Shown here in pieces: positions 51,966 to 63,155 of a stretch of 64,000 nt of DNA (its first letter is position 1; each line of letters starts with the position of its first letter). This DNA comes from Mortierella sp. BCC40632 (taxonomy: Eukaryota; Mortierellomycota; Mortierellomycetes; Mortierellales; Mortierellaceae), in assembly GCA_011634665.1 (NCBI GenBank), contig WAEK01000003.1, positions 3,049,501 through 3,113,500 on the forward strand, written 5' to 3'. The notes below the pieces were generated by a model that saw only the letters and a program-made list of their open reading frames with translations, did not search any database and was not told where the DNA came from. Made by a program: the position numbers and the translations under genes.

Positions 51966-54790
51966 CCAAAGCATAGTGTGATGGCTTCTCTTTCACTACA
52001 GGCAGTAATAACATACCGCTACTTCATCGTGCTTTCTTTGATGTCCTTAGTGGGTTCATGACCTCATAGCATGGGTCACAGGAATCTCAATGACCAGAGA
52101 AATTATCTGAATGGACAACAAAGTGATGCTAATAGAGGTCTAGCAAGCTATAGAAGTAAAAGCGAGAGGGGAGGGAGAAGGTACTTTGTCAACATTCAGG
52201 GGCGCACAGTTGTACTTGGTATTGTCAGAGCCACAATTTGAAACCAAACCAACACGCTTCGAGTAAATACTAGGCAATCACCCAGACCAATTTCCAGAGA
52301 ATCCCAGCCGTATTATTAGACCAGGTCCCAGGCACCGAAGGGAGTTAACGGAGTCTACCCGTCGTTTACAAAAAAAAAAAGTCAATGATTGCTATGGCAC
52401 GCCCCATGGCAACCAACCTTTTCATTTACTCTAGAAAGATCTTCTTTGCCTTCTAATCATTACTCGCATTCAGAGTCTTGCCGCCTTCTTCCAACCTTCG
52501 CGAATAGCTGTCCTCTCTCTCTCTTTCTGAAGCCATGTGGCCCTCTCAGTCATCAAAATGGCCATTTTCATACTCTCTGAGCACCAAAAGTACTTCCATA
52601 CTGACCGACCCTGGGAGGGAGGGATACCCAACTCCTTTAAAATACGTCCATGAGCGACTACATCAGTCATTTCATGACTGATGGGTTCATTCAAAGGCTT
52701 GAGTAATCAATGCAGTAGAGAGGCTATTGGCTTGAACCGGTGATAGTACTCTCCAGCTTTTTCAACAGAAGTATGTACCCTGGCCATGCTCACTCCTCTT
52801 TATTTCAACTGTATCTGCTCCCCGCCCTTTTATAGTGAACTGGATACTTTGCGTTGGGCGTGGCAAGGGGCTGTGTAGATGAACGCGGTGTAAATTGTAC
52901 AATGTAATATGAATGCATCTAGTAAAAAAAAAAGATAAGGAGTCTCAAAATATGTTAGCTACCAAAGATTTTAACATTTGCCTTCTGATAGATCCACATG
53001 GTGTTAAGACAAATGATCTTCTGTCTTCTCAACCCATGGCCAGAGTCCTTGCTCCTTGTTCCTGAGGAGCTTAGGGCATTCTCAATCGCCTTTTGGAGAG
53101 CAGGTATGTTTTGGATTGTCAACCTGGAGAGATTTGGTCTTGAGTCGTCTCCTTGGAGGGAGGAGTCTCCAAGCGTTAGTCGAAAATGCAAATGGAGTCG
53201 TGTCGTCGCTTGACACTCGCTTGAAGCCCTGTGTTCTTGAGACAATGGGTTTTAGCATCAAACCGGCAAGAATCAAGGTTCATGAAGAATATGTTTGACC
53301 ATTAACTCAAATTCTTTTCTCAGTGCTTAAGACAAATTCATATCCTTTTATTTTCTCCTTTCCCCAACCCTGTGGACGATCATTCCGACCGATCAGATAG
53401 GAACTAGTCTGGTAGAAACACAACACTAAACTGACTATCCTCTCCAAACGAACTATGCTTGCTAGGAGGATGACGAATCTTGAGTGTCAACCTTTGTCAT
53501 ACCTTCTCCTAAACCCACCAAACTACTCGCAATGTTATGTGGACACCATATCATGACGGCTTGTCGTCTCTTCTGTAGTTTATCAGTTATGAGTCGTGTT
53601 TTCGGTCATGAGAAGGCAATAAGGGACCAAGATGTTTATGATTGCTAATCCCGAACTTCTTTGCGATATAAAAGAAGAGGACTTTATTCAGGCGTTAAAA
53701 GGCCACTGAGGACGCATCACGGTCTTGTCAGCTCCTCTGGCTTACCTGTCATCCTATTGCAGTAATCTCTCCAACAAAGAGTTTACACATTGGACGATTG
53801 GAAAGATTAACTTCTTTCTGCTCAAGAGCAGAAACGGTAGTCTATCCCTACGAAGGCTATAGTTACACTCCATCGACCTGGGCTTGATTTGACGGGACTC
53901 TTATACCTTGGAATAGCTGCTCCATTCTTTTCGAAAAATATAGACTGGGCGTAACTTTGAGCAGGAGGAGAGTAGCAGACAGCTTGATGACAAATATTGA
54001 GCAGGTTCATTAGTACAGAGAGAAACAGCACTAGCGGTGGTCATCGACACTAAATTACATTTCAACATTCCTTTTTTTTTTTCTAAAGTGCTTAAAAGGA
54101 ACTCTCATTTAAATTAAAGTTAACTCTTGTTGCCATCTGGAGCAGGTCTACCCAGCAGCGTACCCCACAGGTATGATCCTATATCTTGATATTGTTCATT
54201 CGCAGGTCCTTTGTCCTACCCTGATTCTTTCTTCTCTTAGAAATGGCGAGACGCGTCGTCTTGTTCAATATATCCCCTTTACAGATATTCTCCCTCTCCT
54301 AATAATTCTCACAAATCTGCTTAACCAAGCGGTGTTACTCATAAGGTTCAAGCTATCAAGCTCGAAAAGGATTAATATGATATATCCTTGAGTGTTTAAA
54401 GTCTCAAGCCATCATTTTTCCACAACCCTTTCCATGGTGCAAGATGACAGACAACAAGGTGATCTCGGAGGACTCTACTGATTGGGCAACACATAGCTCC
54501 CAGTGCCGGTCATGGCCAGTCGTGAAGGCGCCGACTTAGTTAAGAAAGTGCTTGTCCCGATCTCGATCAAGTTTCATGGAGCGCAAAGACCTTAGTCTTT
54601 ATCTTAGAGCCTGGAGCTCATCTCTTACAACTTTTGGTACTTGCTATTCAAGAGTACTAGCGAACTGACTGCAAGAAGTTGCAGAGTTATCTCATCTATC
54701 CAGGACATAATGTGTTTCTTTGTCTCAAGGTCGAGGTTTATGGTAGATCTCACGGGGGAGAGGGGTTCTCATCCTCAAACTAATCCAGCG
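50896..54790. other. Gene-poor stretch left of the Harbinger relic
   Basis: No supported gene. Notable pieces are a direct du­plication of TTTCGCAATCCA around 51088-51122, poly-A at 51663-51684, a CT microsatellite at 51916-51962, and AT-richer sequence from about 53300 on. The minus-strand open frame 52955-53245 is the most protein-like but matches nothing I know. The left end of the decayed transposon probably lies in this stretch, but no terminal repeat was found by eye. Confidence 0.45.
51916..51962 (+). repeat. CT microsatellite
   Basis: About 23 uninterrupted CT units in the gene-poor stretch, not close to any recognised start codon. Confidence 0.9.
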
Positions 54791-54796
54791 TGGCTC

Positions 54797-55285
54797 TTCC
54801 AGCAGCCCAATGAGGCATTTCAACTTATGATTGGCGGCATCAGACGGAACGTACTTGTGACCCTGGCCGTTATTCTCACAAGTGAAGGAGTGATAGTTGA
54901 TTCACACAGCCGGCTTTTCAAATCTCTAAAGATGTCATCAAGGCCCGCTACAAGCAAAGATTTGGCTTTCCTAGCGTCCTTGGAGCTGTGGATGGAGCGG
55001 CTATCCCGCTGCACCACACGCCTTTATTCCAACAGGAAATCTGGGCAATTCGGAAGGGTAATTTCGCTATGGGCGCAACTGGAATCAGCGTTTTCTTTGT
55101 TAGATATGTTGGCAACATGCACGACTCCACGGCTTACAGGTTCTGTTGATTGTACAAGAGCCCCAGACGATACCTTCAGCGGGAGGGGCGCCTTTTCGGT
55201 AAATGCTGCATACGCTATATCATCTACTGTAATCCCACGTAATAGGGTCGTGGACAACGATGCAAAAAGAGGTGCAACGTAGCAA
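54797..55285 (+). pseudogene. Decayed PIF/Harbinger (DDE_4) transposase fragment
   Basis: Remains of a Harbinger-class DNA transposase. In one frame (from about 54906) the sequence reads FGFPSVLGAVDGAAIPLHHT, the segment around the first catalytic Asp (codon at 54991). It continues with IRKGNFAMGATGISV and GNMHDSTAYR, the segment around the second Asp (codon at 55123), before an in-frame TGA at 55147. Parts before 54900 (VLVTLAVILTSEGVIV) and after 55160 (AYAISSTVIP) match the family layout only in a different frame. So at least two frameshifts and one stop separate the pieces, and the N-terminal helix-turn-helix region is not recognisable. It cannot encode active enzyme. The Myb-like gene on the opposite strand 0.7 kb away is the expected partner of such elements. 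Confidence 0.68.
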
Positions 55286-55993
55286 ATACAATCCTAGGCC
55301 GTGCGGTCAAGGAGGGATACAAGTACCCTTCCCCCTCCCCCAATCAATAAAGACAGCTTTGCAATTGCTTGTTACTCCATCCAAAGGTATTGGCCGCGCC
55401 CAGATCCCGATCAAGATCATAGCCCATCACATCTTCACTCTCCCTTACTAAAATAACCACACTTCATATCCACCCAGGACAGATTCGCAGCATTGTCTCC
55501 TCGATCCCTTATTCCAAGGCGGGAGTCAAGAGTCATATCGAAGCAGCGGTTTTTTCCTCGGTTGTAAGTATGGGACTTGGTGGTGAGTGATGGGTTGGAC
55601 AAAGAGTGCTCTTGAATGGCTCACATCCGTTGGCCGTTCAGCCATGAGGGCCTTTGAACGCACCCTAGTTTGATCCGCACGTGGACTTTAGTCTCAAGGC
55701 CGTTTTTTTTTATAGTTATTTTTTTTATTTTTTTTTTTTTATTGATAGCCGCTCCCTCTATTCATACCATACCTTTAGATAAAGGCTAGTGGCACTCCAG
55801 AGTTTCAGTTGATAGCAAGTCATCGGCATCCCTTTCCCGTGCCTTGTCTTTACCTAGAGGATAAAAAAATAGATGTTAATTAGAACGAGGCATATGGCCG
55901 CGTCCGGTCGAGTGTATGATCCACTCGTGTCAGAGTTGAACATGTCTAAAGGTATGAATAGGCGCAACAGGGTAATGATTGACAGAACCAGTC
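55286..55993. other. Between transposase relic and Myb-like gene
   Basis: Probably interior of the same transposon. Contains T-rich patches at 55705-55741 and an AT-rich end. No separate gene is seen. Confidence 0.4.
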
Positions 55994-57224
55994 TTATAAA
56001 ATTAAAAGACTATCTTCGTCATCGTTGTCGTCATCGTCTTCACCGTTGGTATCATTGCCCGTATCGAGCCCAACATCGATCGACTTGCCAATAACACTAT
56101 CCGCATTCCCATTTTTAAGCAGCAACCTGAGCTTGAGTGCCTTGAGAGCCATGACCTGCTTTCGTAGCTTCATTGCATCGCGTTCTGTTTGTGCCTCCAA
56201 AAGTCTTGCTTCAACTTCTTTTGCTCTTGTAGCTTCTGCTGCCATACTCGCTACAGCCTCTTTCGCTCTTGTAGCCTCTATTGTCATTCTTATTACTTTC
56301 TTTGCTTCTGCCTCCGCCTTCCTTGCTTCTGCCTCCGCCTTCCTTGCTTCTGTCTCCGCCTTCCTCATTTCGCTCAACTCTTGAAATATCTTTTCATTTT
56401 GTTGACTACAATCGGTTTGAGGGTTGCTGAGATTGGCTCTTTTTAACATCTCAAGATGTTGCGAAATGAAGTGATTAAATGAGATATCCTTTTTTTTCGC
56501 CACTTTTCTTCGATTTGAGGATGCTGCTGATGTTGTTGAAGTTGAATCATCATCCGTCTCTTGCACTGAGAATGATGTATCAAGTTCAAGCTCGTCCACA
56601 GTCTGGTAGTCTTCATATAGTTGGATAGGCTCGCGGCTGGGAGCTCTGAGATGTGACATCCAAACATCTCTGACCTCATAAAAGAATGGACATTGCTTCA
56701 TCACTTGCTCTTTGAAAGACTTGTCCTCCTGATCTCTTCGGCCTGTCTTATCGTGGAAGGTCTGAGCCTTCTTTAACTGTCCACACATGTCGTCAACCTT
56801 GCCACGCACCATCTTTGCATCCTTTACTACGCCAGGTTCTTTCTCTAATTTGTTCCGATAGCTCGGTGTATGTTTTGGATTTTGCCTTCTGACCTTTAGC
56901 CCTCTTGTAATTTTCGATATCCTTCAAGAACTCGATAAGGACACTGGTGGCTTCCGCTGGCCAAGTATTTTCTTCACGACCCCTTTTGCGTGTTGCGATT
57001 GTCGGAACCAGTGATGCACTCCTGGAGAGGATTGGCCTTGGGTAGGACTGTAAAGGAGGCGAAATGGGTAGATCAAATGGTTGTGGAAACAGACTCGGTA
57101 GCCGAGAGCCATATGGCAACCCGACGGCGGGCATTGTAGTGGGCGAAGCCAAAAAGTTTAGGTGGGAGGATAAATGGCGGGATGAATTGGTAATTGGTGA
57201 GAAAGTCTGCATCAGAAGAAGCAT
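55994..57224 (-). pseudogene. Myb/SANT-like protein of a Harbinger element, frameshifted
   Basis: Probable Myb-like DNA-binding partner of the Harbinger transposase; in known elements this second protein helps the transposase reach the nucleus and the transposon ends. It is read in two frames: 57224 to about 56845 and about 56850 to 55994. The first gives a Pro/Ser-rich N-terminus and the start of a Myb-like trihelix domain (TWPAEATSVLIEFLKDIENY, then KSKTYTELSEQI). The second continues the same domain (KEPGVVKDAKMVRGKVDDM) and a long coiled coil built of ARKAEAEA-type repeats, ending acidic. One extra or missing base near 56840-56848 separates them, with no intron that would mend it. Combined length would be about 400 residues. 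The remaining frame is otherwise open, so the break is recent, or it is a sequence error. The alternative is an unrelated host trihelix factor. Confidence 0.6.
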
Positions 57225-57629
57225 CTAAATCGATTGACTGAAGGAAAGTCCTACCTCGGACGATGAAAGCATTTCTTGCTGTAGAGGCATCGATGTTAAA
57301 CTCGCTGACCTGACTGCGTGTGAAGTACCAGTAAAGGCTTTAGGACGGCTCCGTGAAGCTGAAGCTGAAGACTGAGTAGGGGATTAACGCGTCATGGTAA
57401 TGAGTTGTTGTGCTGGATTTGGTTGTGCAATGTTGTCCCATGGGGAGCGCATCTTTAGCCACACCTCACACTCTCAAGTTCCTATTGTCTCGCATTTTGT
57501 GCGACTTGACATCAGAAAGTTGCTCAGTGAAGTCTGCTTTTGCTGGATAAGCGATTAACTGTGGTATGCCTATCAAAACTTATGGTCAGCATGAAGGACA
57601 GTGTTCAGGGTTTGGGTAGTGCTTGGACA

Positions 57630-57790
57630 AGTGTTAGGACAGAGGAATAGATGGGTGGTGCTAGGGCAGTGTTAGGTTAGGACAGAGGCAGAAGTGGAGG
57701 GTGGAGCGAGAGAGGAATGGAGAGGATGGTGCTAGGACAGTTTTAGCCCAATGTTAGCCCAGTGTTAGCGAAAGCACCGCACCATGTTAG
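57630..57790 (-). repeat. Degenerate CTAAC-containing repeats next to the Myb-like gene
   Basis: On the minus strand the words CTGTCCTAAC, GCTAACACT, GCTAACATT and CTGTCCTAGCAC recur. On + these are TTAG at 57634, 57672, 57677, 57741, 57753, 57764 and 57786. The cluster lies 400-560 bases upstream of the Myb-like start, where a subterminal region of the transposon would be expected. Confidence 0.5.
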
Positions 57791-58170
57791 GACAAGGAAG
57801 GCCAGAGACTGATCCGATTTGTGTGTGAACCTTTTTCTTGCCCCTCCCCAAGATTGACCCGCTCGACACCCACCAACCTTGATCGCCGCCCCTGCACAGG
57901 GACCTGACAGAGCAGAAACCAGTCGAGAGAGCAGCGCGCGAGCACCGAATGCGACCGCACCCGGGAAATGTAATTGTTTCTCTCTCCTCGCGAGCGAGCG
58001 CAGCTCAGCAGAGTCTGTGTGCCAGCCAGCTCCAAGCCTTTTTGTTGTCTCGTCTGTCTGTCTTGTCGGACCACACCCACCTGTGCTTTTCCTTTTCTTT
58101 TTTTTTTTTTTTTCTCTCTCTCTTCACACACACACACACACATAATCGCTCACTCACTCACTCACTCACA

Positions 58171-58178
58171 CACTCTCT

Positions 58179-58220
<42 letters not shown>

Positions 58221-58235
58221 TCTCTCTCTTCCCTC
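58171..58235 (+). repeat. CT-rich microsatellite upstream of PARP-like gene
   Basis: CT units with TTC interruptions, following a CA run (58125-58142). On the sense strand of the downstream gene, about 700 bases before its ATG. Confidence 0.85.
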
Positions 58236-58861
58236 TTCTCTCCACTTCTTCACTCTCGTCCTCTTTCTCTCTAGCCCAGCCCAGCCCAACCCAGCCCCGT
58301 CGTCTATCGAGGTCTGTTTTTTCCTCTCTTCCCTCTTCCTTCTCCTCCCATCTTTTTCTCTTACCCCCTTATCTTGCCACCGGCTTCTTAGCAACTCCCC
58401 TCACCCGGCAAGGTACGGTATTATCATCCATCCTCTCTTTCTGTCCATTCACCATGTTACATCACTCTCGACCGTCTCTTCTTTCAGCCTTCCGACCAAT
58501 GGTCCGCATCCGCCCAGCCAACCAGCCAACCAGCAGCCCATGTCCAAGGTCGTGTCTAGTGAAGCACAACCCTCAGCCTGTTGTCTCCTTGCCCACTCTC
58601 TCTCTCACTCTCCCTCACTACTCCTCTCCGCCCTGGCTCAAACAGGGACCACTGTTGTTCACAGCTCCCTGGACTGCAACACCGAAATGCAAAATGAAGC
58701 TGGGGCCTCATCTGCAGTTTCCAGGAGTAGATCCCAATCCACCCTTGCCCCTTCTTCGCTTGCCTGTCTAATGACACCATTCTTTTTTTCTTTTTTTCTT
58801 TTCTTTACAATTGTTTTCCTCCCTGCATAGAAACGTTCGCCTCTCACGACTAGTTCACGAG

Positions 58862-58906
58862 CGCCTTCCTTCCTTCCTTCCTTCCTTCCTTCCTTCCTTC
58901 CTTCCT
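58862..58906 (+). repeat. CTTC tetranucleotide repeat before PARP-like start
   Basis: About eleven CTTC units ending 35 bases before the ATG at 58941, so probably in the 5' UTR. Confidence 0.9.
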
Positions 58907-58940
58907 GCTGCTTGTCTGTCTACTTACTCCACACTCGCCA

Positions 58941-59919
58941 ATGCAGTACTCGCAGGATCCACCCTACCCAATGCCCCCGCGGAATGCCACAGGGTCTAGC
59001 ACGGACTCCTGGGTGCCTCCACCTGTTCCAACCATGACGAAGCCACAGTCATCCAATCGTACCGGAAGCCCGTACCAGCCCATGTCCCTCTCGGAGCAGC
59101 CGCTGCAACCGTCGTCTTCCCAACCACAGCAGTCATTCTACCCACAGCCACCGCCACCCGCGCAAACCCAGAACCCGTCGTATGCCTCGCTTTCTTCCAT
59201 CTCCAACTCGTCCATCCAGTCCAACTTATCGCCTGCTACACCAGGCCTGAAGAAGCCAGGTTCCTCTTCTAGTCTATCTCCATCACCACTGGGGGTCACT
59301 CCACAAAGAACAGGTCCTCGCAAGATGGTGGTGGGTTCTTCTCCTCTGGGGGCCTCCTCTCCCTTGTCCACATCTGTCGTCCGACCTTACAGGATCAAGC
59401 CCAGACCAGACATGCCGACAACACTCCCACCCGAGTCTGTATGCGAATGCTTTGTCTGCCACTCCGTCTCACCCTACAACCAACAGCCGCCACCCGAGAT
59501 CCCGGTCAACCAACGCCAGGAGTTGTCGCGATTGGCTCCGACCTGTCCCTCGATCCATCTCTTTTGCCTTGCTTCGCGGCTGCCCATGTCGCTGCCTCTA
59601 GACACGACGCAAAAGGCGCCTTTGACGAGGTCGATTCTCGACTATTTCTACTCGACCTGGATCCAGGATGACTCGGACTCGGTGGGTCCAAGGGTGCAAT
59701 GCCTCAACTTTATACCCATTCACCCCATCACCGCCTCTTGTTTCGATCGATATCTGGAAGCCCAGGGTTGGAGCAAACGTGTTTGCCGGCCTCTTTGGCA
59801 CGCAGCCGATCTCCGATGCAAGCTGGGTATGGAGGGCATGTACAGGAATTGCATGCAGGACAAGTGTGCAGCTTGCTTCATCTTTAACGACGGCTTTGAG
59901 AACACGATTGCCAAGTATG

Positions 59920-59950
<31 letters not shown>

Positions 59951-60498
59951 TTATTGTTTTGGTCCGCGACATTTCAAAGAGATCCAACTTGCATATTCGG
60001 GCAAAAAAGACTAGATGGTCCGCTTGTGTCATTTTGAGCGACGCATCTTAAGGAGGTTCAGCTCTTAATTACTTAACATTGTTCGTTGTGCTCTCTCTCT
60101 CTCTCTCTCTCTCTCTCGTTGGGATTTTTTTTTTTTATTTTTTTATTCTGAATAGGAACCGTTATATCCATCTGTCTCCACACTCATCGTACGCACATGC
60201 GCAACTAGCGGGCACACGGAATGTTGTTAATCCAGCACAAAACAATGAAGCTTATCAGGCGTCGGACAACAAGGTTCAGTGTATGGTGCTGTCGTTTGTC
60301 GCGCTAGGACGATCCTATGATGTTCCACCTGGCAACGATAAGATGAAACGACCACCCAAAGGATGGGATGTGGTTCACCGGCAGTTTGACATTCCCCCTA
60401 CCAAGGACAACGACGAAGTCCTGATCGGAGATGAATACGGCGTCTTTGCAGCAGACGCAGCAGTCCCCCTTGCCATGGTCTTGTATCGGGTTATATAG
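58941..60498 (+). CDS. PARP-fold (ADP-ribosyltransferase-like) protein
   Basis: Exons 58941-59914 and 60156-60498 (phase 2); 438 aa. The first 170 residues are Pro/Ser/Gln-rich and disordered, followed by CECFVCHS. The C-terminal half resembles the catalytic fold of poly(ADP-ribose) polymerases: WHAADLRCKLG (H287, where family members have W-H-G-T), then a Cys-rich MYRNCMQDKCAACFIFNDGF. Next comes NRYIHLSPHSSYAHA (compare YFA..SSKA.DY) and near the end GDEYGVFAADAAVPLAMVLY (E418, compare the DE-[FY]-V-V-Y...P.YL end motif). If real, it would attach ADP-ribose from NAD to protein or act as a non-catalytic reader. The His-Gly pair being His-Ala and the changed motif around the Tyr make activity uncertain. 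The start ATG directly follows a CTTC repeat; no upstream in-frame exon was identified. Confidence 0.62.
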
Positions 60499-60849
60499 TA
60501 CAACCGTAATTTTATAATGAAAACGAAAAGGAAAAATGCAGGAGAAGGGAGAGGTACATCGAAAAATGTTCAAAGCGTGCAAAAAAGTGGGTTCATGTGA
60601 AGAGAGAGAGAGAGAGAGAGAGTATGTGGGTGGGTGTGTGGGTGAATGGACCTGGCGTCTGCAGGGGGGCTGAGGCAAGACCCTCTTCTCCTTCCTATTT
60701 CTCTCTCTCTTTCGTCCTCTCTCTATCTCATTCACACAGACACAGACACACATTCCTTTGCTGCATTCCTTTTTCTTTTCGCGTTCGTGTTCTCTCATTC
60801 TCTTCTGGATCCTCCCACGCTCAATTTTGCCCAAGAAACGCGCCACACC
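60499..60849. other. PARP-like 3' end and ribokinase promoter
   Basis: 350 bp between a tandem gene pair. It has a GA tract at 60600-60623 and a CT-rich, CACA-containing stretch at 60700-60752 about 100 bases before the ribokinase ATG. Confidence 0.65.
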
Positions 60850-62742
60850 ATGGAATTAACTAAACCAAAAGTCCTCGTATATGGATCAATCAACATTGGT
60901 AACGCTTGGGAGGCAATCTTGGAGAGAGAAAAAAAAAAAGGATCCATCAACCCTGCTTGTGTAGCCTTTGTTCATTGACTCTCTCCATCCACACATTCTC
61001 AACCTTATTCAAATGAGTAAAGACGACTTTTATGTGGTGCCACATATTGTCAAGTCTGGCGAGGTAAAACACCTGCTTTGCTCCCACTCGATTGCTCCTG
61101 TTTTTTTTTTTTCCGTCTTGATCCCATACATTGCCTAGGATAGCACCCTCACTCCTTTCTCTCTGCCGCTATTGCTGCTGCTGCTAGACCATTTCTTCCA
61201 GCTCCTACTCGGTCAGTGCTGGTGGCAAAGGTAATATCTCTATTGAAGATAAACTATGATGATCAACTTCTTGTACAGGTTGGCTGTCTGACTCGTGATC
61301 TATAAAAAAAAAAATTGGTTTCTCGTTTTTTTCTTTTTTTCTCGTAGGTGCAAACCAGTCCGTCGCGTTGGCTAGAGCTGGCGCAAATGTTTTCCACGCA
61401 GGAAAAATTGGCAAGGACGGTCAATGGGTTCAAAAGATCATGGACGAGGCTGGCGTCGACACTTCTTACACTGCCATCTCTTCAACTGAGGTACAGCCCC
61501 TTCTCGTCGACTATTCGTTGTACCCGTTTTGCGAAAAGAATGAATGAAAGAAAGGCTGGCCATTGACAGATATTTGCTCTGTCTCCTTGTCTTAATAGGC
61601 TACAGGCCGCGCTATTATCCAGCTGAGCCAGGAATCTCACGACAACTCGATTGTTCTCTTCCCCGGCACGAACCACCAAGTAACTCTGGAGGAGGCCCAG
61701 CATGTGCTCAAGAATTTTGGTGAAGGCGACTGGCTTGTGATGCAGAATGAAATTAGCAGTGGAGGCGAAATCATGCGTGCTGCCAGGGAACGAGGTACAT
61801 GATCAACACCAACGCCGAGAAAACAACAATGTAATATATACAGACTCTTTGAATACCTGGTCCTTGACTACAGCTAACCCTCTGATTCTATCTCCTTTTC
61901 GGCTTCTTAGGCATGACGATTTGCTTCAACCCATCTCCAATGACGGCAGATTTGCCACGCGAATTCCCTATGCATTTGGTTGATTACTTGTTGATCAACG
62001 AAATCGAGGCTCAAGGTCTTTACTCGTACTTGACCAAGGGCGACCATGGTTCGGGCTTGTCTTCATCTCATATCACTGCTGCCGAGAGCTTTCCTGTTCT
62101 TGAGAACGAATACAACCAGATCAGCGGAATCATTATCACGCTCGGAGGAGATGGTTTGGTCGCACGGTTTAGAATTAATGAGGAAGATGTTAAGATGAAA
62201 GAGTTCCGATTGGGAATTGTCAAGGGCGAAGTTGTGAACACGACTGGAGTAAGTGGATATCTCTCATTCATGAGCATAATTCGGCTGTGCAGTGCTTCAG
62301 CAGTGTGATGTCAATAGATGGTTCAGTTTAGGAGGGGGGGGGGGGCAAAAAGGCCATGACTTCATTGTATGTAGATCCTATTCTAACCACTCTTCTCATC
62401 AACGCATTACAAATTTTACTCCGACGGGCGAATCTTCACTAGGCGGGCGATACCTTTACAGTAAATGGGTTCAAGGACGTCTTAAAGCTCCTATGATCAA
62501 CACCTAGCCCATCTTCTGACTTGGTCTCTTCTTCTTATTGTAAATAGGGTTACTTTGTCGCGAGCCTTGTTCGTAATCAGGAATTTAATAAGAGGTTCAC
62601 AGAAGAACAACTCCTGGAAGCCCTTCATGAGGCTACCCATGCTGCATCGATTGCTGTCTCGAAAGAGGGCGCTATGGATTCGATCCCTATCAAGGATGTT
62701 GTTGACACTGCCATTGCCGCAAAGAAGGCCAAGCTTGAGTAA
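60850..62742 (+). CDS. RBK1: Ribokinase (PfkB family)
   Basis: Phosphorylates D-ribose with ATP to ribose 5-phosphate, linking free ribose to the pentose phosphate pathway; cytosolic. Eight exons: 60850-60898, 61023-61063, 61188-61230, 61348-61490, 61599-61794, 61911-62248, 62443-62460, 62548-62742; 340 aa, all phases consistent. PfkB motif 1 is AGGKGANQSVALARAGANV with the substrate-binding glycines at 42-45. Further matches are GKIGKDG, the QNEIS segment, FNPSP and IITLGGDG. The second PfkB signature, DTTGAGDTF in the family, is formed by NTTG at the end of exon 6 plus a microexon of only 18 nt encoding AGDTFT, with the catalytic Asp at 273. Without that microexon the protein stays in frame but loses the catalytic base. 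The upstream CT tract probably marks the promoter. Confidence 0.95.
62443..62460 (+). other. RBK1: 18-nt microexon of ribokinase
   Basis: Flanked by CACTAG and GTAAAT, this piece encodes exactly AGDTFT, six residues that the ribokinase family always has between TTG and GYF. Both neighbouring introns are phase 0. It carries the catalytic aspartate. Confidence 0.92.
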
Positions 62743-63155
62743 CAAGAAAATAATAATGAAAAAATGAAATTAAAAAATAAACTTTGTCACAAGTGCTAGG
62801 AAGTGTGAATGTAGCTGTAGAAAGAGTTGTAATCTTTCCTGAAGGAGCTTATCTTTCTTTCTCCTTTGAGAGAAAGCGCGATTCTCCTTTTTATTGCGAA
62901 GCGAGCGCAGTTTGTTCGGAGGATCGGTTAGATTACAAATACCAGATAGTGTTGTCGTAAGCACAGTGACCGATGGTCCGGATATTCATGGACTAAATAT
63001 TAAAAAGGACAAGCTATTGTTTGAGAGGGGGGGGGGGTTTCCCCCGCAGCCAAATGTAATAATGTTTACTTGTACCACAGTTTATGATATCTTTTCTCTC
63101 TCCACGTGTGATTACAAATATCAACCAAATGGGTCGCTTGCGCTAGTCAATACTG
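62743..63155. other. Convergent intergenic region, ribokinase and second C2 gene
   Basis: 413 bp of mixed sequence with a G run at 63026-63037. The plus-strand open frame 62894-63172 is not supported by any family. Confidence 0.6.

Larger units (their letters stand above)
57225..58940. other. Myb-like upstream region and PARP-like gene leader
   Basis: The left part (57600-57800) carries a cluster of CTAAC/TTAG repeats described under findings. The right part is pyrimidine-rich on + (CT at 58171-58235, CTTC tetranucleotide at 58862-58906) and is likely the promoter and 5' leader of the gene starting at 58941. Long open frames here are low-complexity. Confidence 0.5.

Noticed and set aside
54641..55282. 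213-codon plus-strand open frame as an intact gene
   Set aside because: The recognisable transposase segments lie partly in another frame, so the long frame is a coincidence over a decayed transposase.
57949..58830. Two overlapping plus-strand open frames of about 290 and 265 codons
   Set aside because: Translations of CT/CA microsatellites and the 5' leader of the PARP-like gene, with no protein-like composition.
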